DNA from: Pseudomonadota bacterium
GTDB taxonomy: Bacteria; Pseudomonadota; Alphaproteobacteria; Sphingomonadales; Sphingomonadaceae
Direction of reading: 5' to 3'
DNA: 19,338 nucleotides
Assembly: GCA_023424095.1 (NCBI GenBank)
Contig: JAFAEG010000009.1
Span: 1-19,338, forward strand
The notes under the pieces are model-generated. The model searched no databases. It worked only from the letters and a program-made list of their open reading frames with translations, and was not told the DNA's origin. Made by a program: the position numbers and the translations under genes. Shown one piece after another: positions 7,160 through 13,662 of the stretch; the stretch's first letter is position 1, and the number at the start of each line of letters is the position of its first letter.

Positions 7160-8446
7160 ATGCGGCGCGCGGGACTGATGCTTGGGGCGGTGCTGCTGGC
7201 GGGGGCAGCGCAGCCTCCGGCCGCGCCGGCCACGCCCGCGCCTGCCGCAGTTCCGGCGCCCTCCTGCAAGCTGACGCTGCAGGGCGCGAATGTTTGGACC
7301 GGCGCGGGGTTCGAGCGGCGCGACGTGCATATCGACGGGGCGACGCTCGCGGCCAGCGCGCCGCAGGGGGCGATGACGTTCCCGTCGCAATGGATGTTCC
7401 TGATCCCGCCTTTGATCGACACGCACAATCACGGGCCGGACCAGCCGGCGGCGGCGAACGATCCGATCCATCGCGCCTTGCTCGATCAGGGCATTTTCTA
7501 TGTGCTGAACCCGAACAATATCCGCCGCGATGCCGGGGTGGCGCCGTTCGGGCCGGACCAGGTCGAGGCGCTCTATTCGGGCGGCGGCATCACCGGGCCG
7601 GGCGGGCATCCGCGGCCGCTCTACGAGATGCTGGCCAATATGGCGCGGATGCAGGGCCGCGACATGGGGAGTCTGCCCGGGCGCGCCTTCCACGAGGTGT
7701 CGACCGAGGCCGAGGTGCGGGCGGCGGTCGAACGTGTGCAGGCGCAGGGCTCGAACGTGGTGAAGCTGTATCTGCTCGATCATGAGGATGCGGCGAACAA
7801 GGGGCTGAGCCCGGCTTTGTTCCGCGCGGCGGTCGCGCATGCGGTGCGGCGGAACATGCGGCCGATCGTGCATATCGAGACGGCGGCGGATTTCCGGCTT
7901 GCGGCGGGGACTCGCGGCGTGGCGTTGATCGTCCACATTCCGGGGACGTTTCCGCAGAAGCCGGAGGACGCGCCTTATCTGATCACGGCCGAGGATGCGG
8001 CGCTGGCGGCGCGCAACGAGGTTAGCGTTTCGACCACCGTCTCGGTGGCGATGAATCATGTCGCCGGCGAGCGGCTGGCGCGGGTCCAGCGGGTGCATGC
8101 GCACAATCTGCGAGCGCTGCGCGACGCCAACGTAAATCTGACGGCGGGCGCGGACCGGCCGGGGGCGAGCGCGATCGAGGAACTGACCCTGCTGCGCGCG
8201 ACGACCCTGTTCGACGGCACGCAATTGCTGAACATCGCGACGCGGAACGGGTTGAAGCTGCTTTATCCGGACCGGCGGATCGGGACGTTCGAGCCGGGAT
8301 CGGAGGCCAGCTTCCTGATCATGTTCGCCGACCCGCGCGACAATTGGTTCTGGCTCGACGAGGCGCTGGCGGGGTTGCGCGGCGGCCACGTGATCTTCGA
8401 CCGCGCCGGCTTCGTGCGCGGATTTTGCAGCGGCGCGGCCAGGTAA
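7160..8446 (+). CDS. Secreted amidohydrolase-superfamily metal-dependent hydrolase
   Basis: This is a 428-aa hydrolase with an N-terminal signal sequence (MRRAGLMLGAVLLAGAAQ) and a Pro/Ala-rich spacer, so it is predicted to be periplasmic. The binuclear metal site of the superfamily is visible: HxH at His89 and His91 in DTHNHG, Lys202 in SNVVKLYLLD (bridging carbamate position), His238 in IVHIET, His259 in IVHIPG and the catalytic Asp332 in GADRPG. A C-terminal beta segment (GTFEPGSEASFLIMFADPRDN) completes the usual composite domain. Substrate cannot be read from the sequence. Prolidase-, imidazolonepropionase- and lactonase-type members all share these ligands. It follows the His-rich NTF2-like gene with an 11-nt gap and precedes a TTG-started unknown gene. 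It has no obvious link to leucine breakdown. Confidence 0.88.
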   Translation: MRRAGLMLGAVLLAGAAQPPAAPATPAPAAVPAPSCKLTLQGANVWTGAGFERRDVHIDGATLAASAPQGAMTFPSQWMFLIPPLIDTHNHGPDQPAAANDPIHRALLDQGIFYVLNPNNIRRDAGVAPFGPDQVEALYSGGGITGPGGHPRPLYEMLANMARMQGRDMGSLPGRAFHEVSTEAEVRAAVERVQAQGSNVVKLYLLDHEDAANKGLSPALFRAAVAHAVRRNMRPIVHIETAADFRLAAGTRGVALIVHIPGTFPQKPEDAPYLITAEDAALAARNEVSVSTTVSVAMNHVAGERLARVQRVHAHNLRALRDANVNLTAGADRPGASAIEELTLLRATTLFDGTQLLNIATRNGLKLLYPDRRIGTFEPGSEASFLIMFADPRDNWFWLDEALAGLRGGHVIFDRAGFVRGFCSGAAR

Positions 8447-8452
8447 GCGGCA

Positions 8453-8860
8453 TTGTCCAGAGACGTCTTCGTGATCCGAGCTACACCGTTCATTCAGGAT
8501 GAGCTCGTCGCAGCCTACGAGGCTGCGGGATACGACCTTTCCGGCGATCTCGACTATATGCGAGCCGAGGGACCGTCTGGGCGGTTTTTCCTTGAAGCGC
8601 ATCCGACCAGCGAGGAGTTTGCTGCTTGGCGATTTTTCGAGGCCGATGAGCGGCAACAGGTTTGCCAGATCGTCGGTGAAGCGAATTGGACTTTGACGAT
8701 CACGTCCTCCGGCGGACTCGAGGGCGTCAATTCTGCGATTCTCAATCTGCCGGAGGCAGGGCGTTCCGCGGTTCACAACGACTGGGGACTGGTACTTGAG
8801 CTGAAGGCGGCACAGGAAGCTGCCCGTTTGGGAATTGAATGGATAGAGACACGACCATGA
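8453..8860 (+). CDS. Small protein of unknown function embedded before the carboxylase alpha subunit
   Basis: This is a 135-aa soluble, acidic protein that I do not recognise. It begins at TTG 8453, 6 nt after the amidohydrolase stop, with only an AGG 9 nt upstream. Its stop overlaps the start of the carboxylase alpha subunit in an ATGA junction. Visible features are a hydrophobic VFVIRATPFIQDELVAAYEAAG start, a Trp-containing middle (EFAAWRFFEADERQQV), a Gly-Gly turn (SSGGLEG) and a helical end. Hand counts of five 60-nt stretches give about 53-63 percent GC, below the neighbours, so the gene may be a later insertion, like the one at 5786. No signal peptide or membrane segment is seen. The overlap with the next gene supports it being real. 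Confidence 0.65.
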   Translation: MSRDVFVIRATPFIQDELVAAYEAAGYDLSGDLDYMRAEGPSGRFFLEAHPTSEEFAAWRFFEADERQQVCQIVGEANWTLTITSSGGLEGVNSAILNLPEAGRSAVHNDWGLVLELKAAQEAARLGIEWIETRP

Positions 8861-10791
8861 TCAAATCCCTCCTCATCGCAAATCGGGGCGAGATTGCCTG
8901 CCGGATCATTCGCACCGCTCGGCGGCTGGGTGTGCGGACGGTGGCGGTCTATTCGGATGCCGACGCGAAGGCGCTGCATGTGCGGGAGGCGGACGAGGCG
9001 GTGCATATCGGGCCGTCTCCGGCGCGGGAATCCTATCTAATCGGCGAGAAGATCATTGCGGCCGCGAAGGCGAGCGGCGCGGAGGCGATCCATCCGGGTT
9101 ACGGCTTCCTGTCGGAGAATGCCGGATTTGCGCAAGCGGTGATGGATGCAGGTCTGGTCTGGGTCGGGCCGAACCCGGAGTCGATCACGGCAATGGGGCT
9201 GAAGGACGCCGCGAAGGAGCGGATGATCGCCGCCGGGGTGCCGGTGACGCCCGGTTATCTCGGCGAGGATCAGGATGCGGCGCGGTTGCAGCGGGAAGCC
9301 GACGCGATCGGCTATCCGGTGCTGATCAAGGCGGTCGCGGGCGGCGGCGGCAAGGGGATGCGGCGGGTGAATGCGGCGGCGGAATTCACCGAAATGCTGC
9401 TGTCCTGCCAGCGCGAGGCGGCGTCGAGTTTCGGCGACGACCGGGTGCTGATCGAGAAATATATCACCGCGCCGCGGCACATCGAGGTGCAGGTGTTCGG
9501 CGACAAACATGGCAATGTCGTCCATTTGTTCGAGCGCGACTGCTCGCTGCAGCGGCGGCACCAGAAGGTGATCGAGGAAGCGCCGGCGCCGGGCATGGAC
9601 ACGGCGACCCGCGAGGCGGTGTGCGCGGCGGCGGTGAAGGCGGCGCAGGCGGTCGATTATGTCGGCGCGGGCACGATCGAGTTCATCGCCGATGCGAGCG
9701 AGGGCCTCCGCGCGGACCGCATCTGGTTCATGGAAATGAACACGCGCCTGCAGGTCGAGCATCCGGTGACCGAGGAGATTACCGGCGTCGATCTGGTGGA
9801 GTGGCAGTTGCGCGTGGCGAGCGGCGAGGCGCTGCCGAAGGGGCAGGAGGAGCTGTCGATCAACGGTTGGGCGATGGAGGCCCGGTTGTATGCGGAGGAC
9901 CCGTCGCGGGAATTCCTGCCGTCGACCGGACCGTTGGAGCATCTGATGCTTCCCGAGCATCTGGTCCGCGTCGAGACCGGCGTGGAGGAGGGCGGCGCGG
10001 TTTCGCCTTTCTACGATCCGATGATCGCGAAGCTGGTCGCGCGGGGCGGCGACCGCGAGGAGGCGATCGAGAATCTGCGGTCGGCGACGGCGGTGACGGC
10101 GGTCTGGCCGGTGAAGACCAATGCGGCCTTCCTGACCCGGGCGCTCGCCGACGCGGATTTCATCGCGGGCGACGTCGATACCGGCTTCATCCCGTCGCGG
10201 ATCGATACCTTGATCCCGACGGACGAGCCGTCTCCCGACGTGCTGCAGGCGGCCGCGATGGCGCTCGCTTCTGCGCGGCCGGGGCAGCCACTGCCCTATC
10301 AGAGCGGCAGCTGGCTGTCGGGCGGCGCGGACATGGACGATCCGTGGGACGGCGCCTTCGGCTTCCGCCTGAACGCCGCGCCGCGCCGGACGGTCAGGGT
10401 GCAGAGCGGCGCCGCCGCTTATGACGTCGAGGTCGCCGACCGGGCCGGCGAGCTTCCGGCATGGATAGAGCCGCATGGCGACCGCATCCTGGCCGGCCAG
10501 AATGACGGCCTGGTCTTCGCGTTCGAGGTTCCGAACCTGCGCGGTGGCGGTGCCGGCGCGGTATCAGACGGCGCGCTCGTGTCGCCTATGCCGGGCAAGA
10601 TCATCGCGGTGGCGGTGGGGCAGGGGGATGCCGTCACCAAGGGGCAGAAATTGCTGACGCTCGAGGCGATGAAGATGGAGCATAGCCTGGTCGCGCCGTT
10701 CGACGGCGTGGTCGCGGAGCTGGCCGCCGAGGAAGGCGGGCAGGTGAGCGAGGGCGCGGTGCTTGCGCGGATCGAGAAGGGGGAGGAATAG
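8857..10791 (+). CDS. mccA: Methylcrotonyl-CoA carboxylase, biotin carboxylase/biotin-carrier (alpha) subunit
   Basis: This subunit carboxylates its own biotin with ATP and bicarbonate, then presents it to the beta subunit. Of its 644 aa, the N-terminal ~450 form biotin carboxylase: IANRGEIACRIIRTARRLG at the start, the glycine-rich ATP-grasp loop GGGGKGM at 162-168, and EMNTRLQVEHPVTEEITG. A less conserved middle region links to a C-terminal biotinyl domain beginning at SPMPGKIIAV, with the biotin-accepting Lys606 in EAMKMEH. I chose ATG 8857, because MIKSLLIANRGE is the family's usual start and it forms an ATGA overlap with the upstream stop; an in-frame ATG at 8839 would add six residues. 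The stop overlaps the next GTG start (TAGTG). Pairing with the beta subunit makes MCC the best call. Propionyl- or geranyl-CoA carboxylase cannot be excluded from this subunit alone. Confidence 0.93.
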   Translation: MIKSLLIANRGEIACRIIRTARRLGVRTVAVYSDADAKALHVREADEAVHIGPSPARESYLIGEKIIAAAKASGAEAIHPGYGFLSENAGFAQAVMDAGLVWVGPNPESITAMGLKDAAKERMIAAGVPVTPGYLGEDQDAARLQREADAIGYPVLIKAVAGGGGKGMRRVNAAAEFTEMLLSCQREAASSFGDDRVLIEKYITAPRHIEVQVFGDKHGNVVHLFERDCSLQRRHQKVIEEAPAPGMDTATREAVCAAAVKAAQAVDYVGAGTIEFIADASEGLRADRIWFMEMNTRLQVEHPVTEEITGVDLVEWQLRVASGEALPKGQEELSINGWAMEARLYAEDPSREFLPSTGPLEHLMLPEHLVRVETGVEEGGAVSPFYDPMIAKLVARGGDREEAIENLRSATAVTAVWPVKTNAAFLTRALADADFIAGDVDTGFIPSRIDTLIPTDEPSPDVLQAAAMALASARPGQPLPYQSGSWLSGGADMDDPWDGAFGFRLNAAPRRTVRVQSGAAAYDVEVADRAGELPAWIEPHGDRILAGQNDGLVFAFEVPNLRGGGAGAVSDGALVSPMPGKIIAVAVGQGDAVTKGQKLLTLEAMKMEHSLVAPFDGVVAELAAEEGGQVSEGAVLARIEKGEE

Positions 10792-11243
10792 TGCCGGGAC
10801 GCTATTTCGACGAATGGCAGGTTGGCGATCGGCTGGAGCATCAGCCGCATCGCACCGTCACCGAGACGGACAATCTGCTGCAGTCCACGCTGACCCACAA
10901 TCCGCAGCCGCTGCATCTGGACGCGGAATATGCCGCCGGGACCGAGTTCGGGCGGATCGTGGTGAACGGGACGTTCACCTTCTCGCTGCTGGTCGGTTTG
11001 AGCGTCGGCGACACGACGCTCGGCACGCTCGTTGCGAACCTGGGTTACGACAAGGTGCGGATGCCGAAGCCGGTGTTCGTCGGCGACACCTTGCGCGCCT
11101 CGACCGAGGTGATCGCGGTGAAGGAAAGCAAATCGCGGCCGGATGCGGGGATCGTGACCTTCAGGCATCTGATGCACAACCAGCGCGGCGAACTGGTCTG
11201 CGAAATGGAGCGCGCCGCTCTCATGCAGCGGCGGCCCGCCTGA
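10791..11243 (+). CDS. MaoC family hydratase, probable 3-methylglutaconyl-CoA or related acyl-CoA hydratase
   Basis: This is a 150-aa single hot-dog hydratase. The MaoC signature is THNPQPLHLD, with His42 at the catalytic His position. The Asp found five residues earlier in classical R-specific hydratases is Asn37 here. From memory, mesaconyl-CoA hydratase-type relatives also carry Asn there, which suggests a branched or dicarboxylic acyl-CoA substrate. Between the MCC subunits and a CitE-like lyase, the natural inferred role is hydration of 3-methylglutaconyl-CoA, replacing the crotonase-type LiuC/AtuC hydratase. The start GTG 10791 shares a base with the mccA stop (TAGTG) and is preceded by a GGGGAGG site. 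The following junction is the only long gap between 2261 and 12190, because a repeat lies there. Confidence 0.85.
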   Translation: MPGRYFDEWQVGDRLEHQPHRTVTETDNLLQSTLTHNPQPLHLDAEYAAGTEFGRIVVNGTFTFSLLVGLSVGDTTLGTLVANLGYDKVRMPKPVFVGDTLRASTEVIAVKESKSRPDAGIVTFRHLMHNQRGELVCEMERAALMQRRPA

Positions 11244-11245
11244 AT

Positions 11246-11339
11246 CCGTCATTCCAGCGAAAGCTGGAATCTGACTGTTTCTTTCGCCACCCTCCCGGTT
11301 CTAAGGCAAATGAGATTCCAGCTTTCGCTGGAATGACGG
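11246..11339. repeat. REPIN-like double palindrome (two inverted REP sequences)
   Basis: Two 27-bp arms, 11246-11272 and 11313-11339, are perfect reverse complements separated by 40 bp. Each arm is itself a hairpin: ATTCCAGC and GCTGGAAT pair over 8 bp around a 4-nt loop, reading GAAA in arm one (11251-11270) and TTTC in arm two (11315-11334). This nested layout is that of REP doublets or REPINs, short non-autonomous elements mobilised by RAYT transposases encoded elsewhere. In RNA it could form either one long 27-bp stem or two small hairpins. It separates the hydratase and lyase genes. I see no second complete copy in this window, only the similar core at 2210-2236. Confidence 0.85.
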
Positions 11340-11342
11340 GAG
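11338..11342 (+). promoter_or_regulatory. Ribosome-binding site of the lyase gene, overlapping the repeat boundary
   Basis: GGGAG lies 8 nt before GTG 11351. Its first two bases belong to the outer end of the REPIN-like right arm, so folding of the long stem would tend to hide it. It favours GTG 11351 over TTG 11345, which has only a 2-nt spacing. Confidence 0.55.
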
Positions 11343-11350
11343 TATTGAAC

Positions 11351-12190
11351 GTGAAATTGCGCAGTATGTTGTTCGTGCCCGGGGATCGGCCGGACCGGAT
11401 GGGCAAGGCGTTTGCGGCGGGGGCCGACGCTTTGATCCTGGACCTGGAGGATGCGGTCGCGGCGAGCGCGAAGCCGGAGGCGCGGCGGCATGTCGCCGAA
11501 TTCATCCAGGGCGTCGGCGGAAGCCAGATCTGGGTGCGGGTCAATCCGCTCGACAGCCCCGAAAACCTGCTGGACCTGGACGCGATCGTCGGCGCGCGGC
11601 CGCACGGCATCGTGCTGCCCAAGAGCGAGGGCGGGCACAGCGTCGACGAGCTGTCCAAGCGCCTGACCGAGCGCGGCAATATCAGCGCGCAGATCATCGT
11701 CGTGGCGACCGAGACGCCGGCGGCGATCTTCGGTTTGGGCTCCTATGGCGGGCGCAAAAGGCTCGCGGCGGTGACCTGGGGGGCGGAGGATCTGCCCGCG
11801 GCGATCGGCGCCTCGACCAGCCGCGAGGAGGATGGCTCCTACACGCCACCTTATGAGCTGGCCCGCTCGCTCTGCCTGTTCGGCGCGGCGGCAGCCGGGG
11901 TGGCGCCGATCGAGACGATCTTCCCCAATTTCCGTGATGACGAAGGGCTCGCGGCCTATGCCGGCCGGGCGCGGCGCGACGGCTTCACCGGCATGATGGC
12001 GATCCATCCGGCGCAGATCGACACGATCAACCGCGCCTTCACGCCGAGCGAGGCGGAGCTTGCCCATGCCCGCGACGTGATCGCTTTGTTCGAAGCCAAT
12101 CCGGGGGTCGGTGCGCTGTCGCTGGACGGGCAGATGATCGACCGGCCGCATCTGGTGCAGGCGCAGCGGATTCTGGCTTCGGCGGAGTAA
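11351..12190 (+). CDS. CitE-like (HpcH/HpaI aldolase family) CoA-ester lyase
   Basis: This is a 279-aa TIM-barrel lyase of the citrate lyase beta-like group, which cleaves 3-hydroxyacyl-CoA thioesters. Family motifs are the N-terminal RSMLFVPGDRPDRMGKA, LILDLEDAV, the substrate arginine in WVRVNPLDS, the Mg ligands Glu121 (ATETPAAI) and Asp147 (WGAEDLPAAIG), and MAIHPAQIDTIN. The start is GTG 11351, with GGGAG upstream. Downstream, gspO begins after 1 nt. In Mycobacterium tuberculosis a CitE-like lyase in the AccA1/AccD1 cluster (Rv2498c) is reported to act in leucine and itaconate breakdown. By that parallel this enzyme would cleave HMG-CoA to acetyl-CoA and acetoacetate, or citramalyl-CoA to acetyl-CoA and pyruvate. 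No LiuE-type HMG-CoA lyase is seen in the window. The substrate is inferred. Confidence 0.87.
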   Translation: MKLRSMLFVPGDRPDRMGKAFAAGADALILDLEDAVAASAKPEARRHVAEFIQGVGGSQIWVRVNPLDSPENLLDLDAIVGARPHGIVLPKSEGGHSVDELSKRLTERGNISAQIIVVATETPAAIFGLGSYGGRKRLAAVTWGAEDLPAAIGASTSREEDGSYTPPYELARSLCLFGAAAAGVAPIETIFPNFRDDEGLAAYAGRARRDGFTGMMAIHPAQIDTINRAFTPSEAELAHARDVIALFEANPGVGALSLDGQMIDRPHLVQAQRILASAE

Positions 12191-12191
12191 G

Positions 12192-12959
12192 ATGCTCCCG
12201 GCCGCGGGGTTCGTGCTGGGTGCGATCGTCGGGAGCTTCCTGGCGACCATCCTGATGCGCTGGCCGCGCGAGGAGAGCGTGCTGGCGGGGCGGTCGCGCT
12301 GCGACGGCTGCGGGCGGACATTGGGGGCGCTGGAGCTGGTGCCGATCCTGTCCTGGCTCGCGCGGCGCGGGCGGTGCGGGACGTGCGGCGCGCGGATCGA
12401 TGCGCGGCATGTCGCGATCGAGCTCGCGGCGGCGGCGATCGGGCTGGTCGCGGCTCTGGCCTTTCCCTGGCCGATGGCGCTGGCGACGGCCGTTTTCGGC
12501 TGGTGGCTGCTGATCCTCGCGGCGCTGGATGTGGAGCATCACTGGCTGCCGGATGCGCTGACCCTGCCGCTCATTCCGGCGGGGCTGGTGGTGGCGTGGC
12601 TGGCGCTTGGGCCGCCATTGTCCGACCGGCTTGCGGGGGCGGTCGTCGGCGGCCTCACTTTGTGGCTGATCGCCTTGGCCTATCGCGCCGTCCGGGGACG
12701 CGAGGGGATGGGCGGCGGCGATCCGAAGCTGATGGCGGGGATCGGGGCCTGGCTGGGGCTGTTCAACCTGCCGTTCGTGCTGCTCGGGGCGAGCCTGCTC
12801 GGCCTGCTGTCGATCGGGGCGATGGCGGCGCGTGGCGTGCAGGTGAATGCGGTGACGCGACTGCCGCTCGGCGCCCTGCTGGCGGTGGCCGCCTGGGCCG
12901 TGTGGCTGGCCGGCGACGGGCTGCCAGCTGTCACAATCCAGTCATGGCTGGGCTGGTAG
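12192..12959 (+). CDS. gspO: Prepilin leader peptidase/N-methyltransferase (type II secretion GspO)
   Basis: This inner-membrane aspartic peptidase cuts the leader from type IV pilin-like proteins such as GspG and methylates the new N-terminus. It has 255 aa. The cytoplasmic zinc site is intact, with Cys37/Cys40 (CDGC) and Cys62/Cys65 (CGTC). The two catalytic aspartates are Asp113 in ALDVEHHWLPD and Asp177 in GGGDPKL. Six to eight hydrophobic segments are visible. The opening GFVLGAIVGSFLATI is typical of the family. ATG 12192 follows the lyase stop by one base, with GGAG in the lyase end, so it is probably on the same transcript as the carboxylase operon. It precedes gspC by 97 nt. In many operons gspO sits at the other end of the cluster or away from it. 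Confidence 0.93.
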   Translation: MLPAAGFVLGAIVGSFLATILMRWPREESVLAGRSRCDGCGRTLGALELVPILSWLARRGRCGTCGARIDARHVAIELAAAAIGLVAALAFPWPMALATAVFGWWLLILAALDVEHHWLPDALTLPLIPAGLVVAWLALGPPLSDRLAGAVVGGLTLWLIALAYRAVRGREGMGGGDPKLMAGIGAWLGLFNLPFVLLGASLLGLLSIGAMAARGVQVNAVTRLPLGALLAVAAWAVWLAGDGLPAVTIQSWLGW

Positions 12960-13056
12960 CTGCCCGCGCTTTGCGGCATGCGTACAGTGACGAAATGCCT
13001 GAGTCGGCAAGACGAGTGGCCGCATTGCGGCCGACGGTGAGGGGAAGCGACGTTCC
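12960..13056 (+). promoter_or_regulatory. Gap before gspC, possible secretion-operon promoter or leader, with a short hairpin
   Basis: These 97 nt are the second-longest gap on the plus strand. GGCCGC at 13018-13023 and GCGGCC at 13027-13032 form a 6-bp stem around ATT. No T-run follows, so a terminator is unlikely. A GAGGGG lies about 12 nt before the gspC ATG. I cannot identify promoter boxes by eye. A promoter here is inferred only from the gap. Confidence 0.3.
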
Positions 13057-13662
13057 ATGGCGGTGAGCTTGAACCCGCGCGCAGAGCGGCTGCTTACCCG
13101 TTTGCGGACGGTTTCCGTCTATTCGCTCGCCGAATTGCTGCTGATCATCCTGATCGCGATCCAGTGCGCGCGGCTGTTCTGGGGGGTGCTGACGCCGCTT
13201 GGGCCGGTGGGCGACTATCGCGCGCTCGACCGGATGGCCGCGGCCGCGGCGCCGGGTCCTTCGCTCGGCGCCTTCGATCCCTTCTTCCGCCAGGCGCCGG
13301 GGGCGCAGGGGCCGGTGACTGTGACCGCGCTCGACATCCAGCTGCACGGCATTTCCGGCAATCAGGCGACCGGCGGCGGCAGCGCGATCGTCTCGGCCGG
13401 CGATGGCGAGCAGCGCAGCGTCATGATCGGCGAGGAGATCATGCCCGGCGTGACCCTGACCGCGATCGGCTTCGATTTCATCACGATCAGCCGGGGCGGG
13501 GCGAGCGAACAATTGTTCCTCGACCAGACGCCGGCAACCGCACCGGGCAACGTGCCGCCGCAGATGCAGACGCGGCCGGTGCCCCAGCCCGTTCCGACCG
13601 TCACGGTCCCAGTGCAGCCGCCACCCGCGCCGCCGCCCGTCCAACCTCAGGTGAATCAGTGA
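13057..13662 (+). CDS. gspC: Type II secretion inner-membrane protein GspC (short form)
   Basis: GspC links the inner-membrane platform to the secretin. This 201-aa version has a short cytoplasmic N-terminus, one membrane segment at about 24-45 (AELLLIILIAIQCARLFWGVL), then a periplasmic homology region from about 85 to 153. That region is read from VTALDIQLHGISGNQ, SAIVSAGDGEQRSVMIGEEI, MPGVTLTAIGFDFITISRGG and EQLFLD. It ends in a Pro/Gln/Val-rich tail with no PDZ domain or coiled coil. Classical GspC proteins of about 270-300 aa carry such a C-terminal domain, and short forms without it are known. The stop overlaps the gspD GTG start. Position directly before gspD supports the call. Confidence 0.87.
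   Translation: MAVSLNPRAERLLTRLRTVSVYSLAELLLIILIAIQCARLFWGVLTPLGPVGDYRALDRMAAAAAPGPSLGAFDPFFRQAPGAQGPVTVTALDIQLHGISGNQATGGGSAIVSAGDGEQRSVMIGEEIMPGVTLTAIGFDFITISRGGASEQLFLDQTPATAPGNVPPQMQTRPVPQPVPTVTVPVQPPPAPPPVQPQVNQ

Noticed and set aside
6989..8776. 595-codon minus-strand frame opposite the amidohydrolase region
   Set aside because: It spans several real genes, has Arg-rich shadow composition and no motif. The plus-strand frames show signal peptides and metal ligands.
10763..11350. N-terminal extension of the lyase frame through the hydratase gene and the repeat
   Set aside because: The frame is open only by chance. The family's normal N-terminus begins at GTG 11351, preceded by GGGAG.
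13018..13032. GGCCGC/GCGGCC hairpin before gspC, considered as an intrinsic terminator
   Set aside because: It has a short 6-bp stem, no following T-run and lies close to a start codon. It is noted only within the gap entry.
13164..13658. N-terminal extension of the GspD frame by 165 codons
   Set aside because: The extension overlaps gspC in another frame and is Arg/Ala/Gly-rich. A signal peptide begins at the GTG at 13659, with a good ribosome-binding site.
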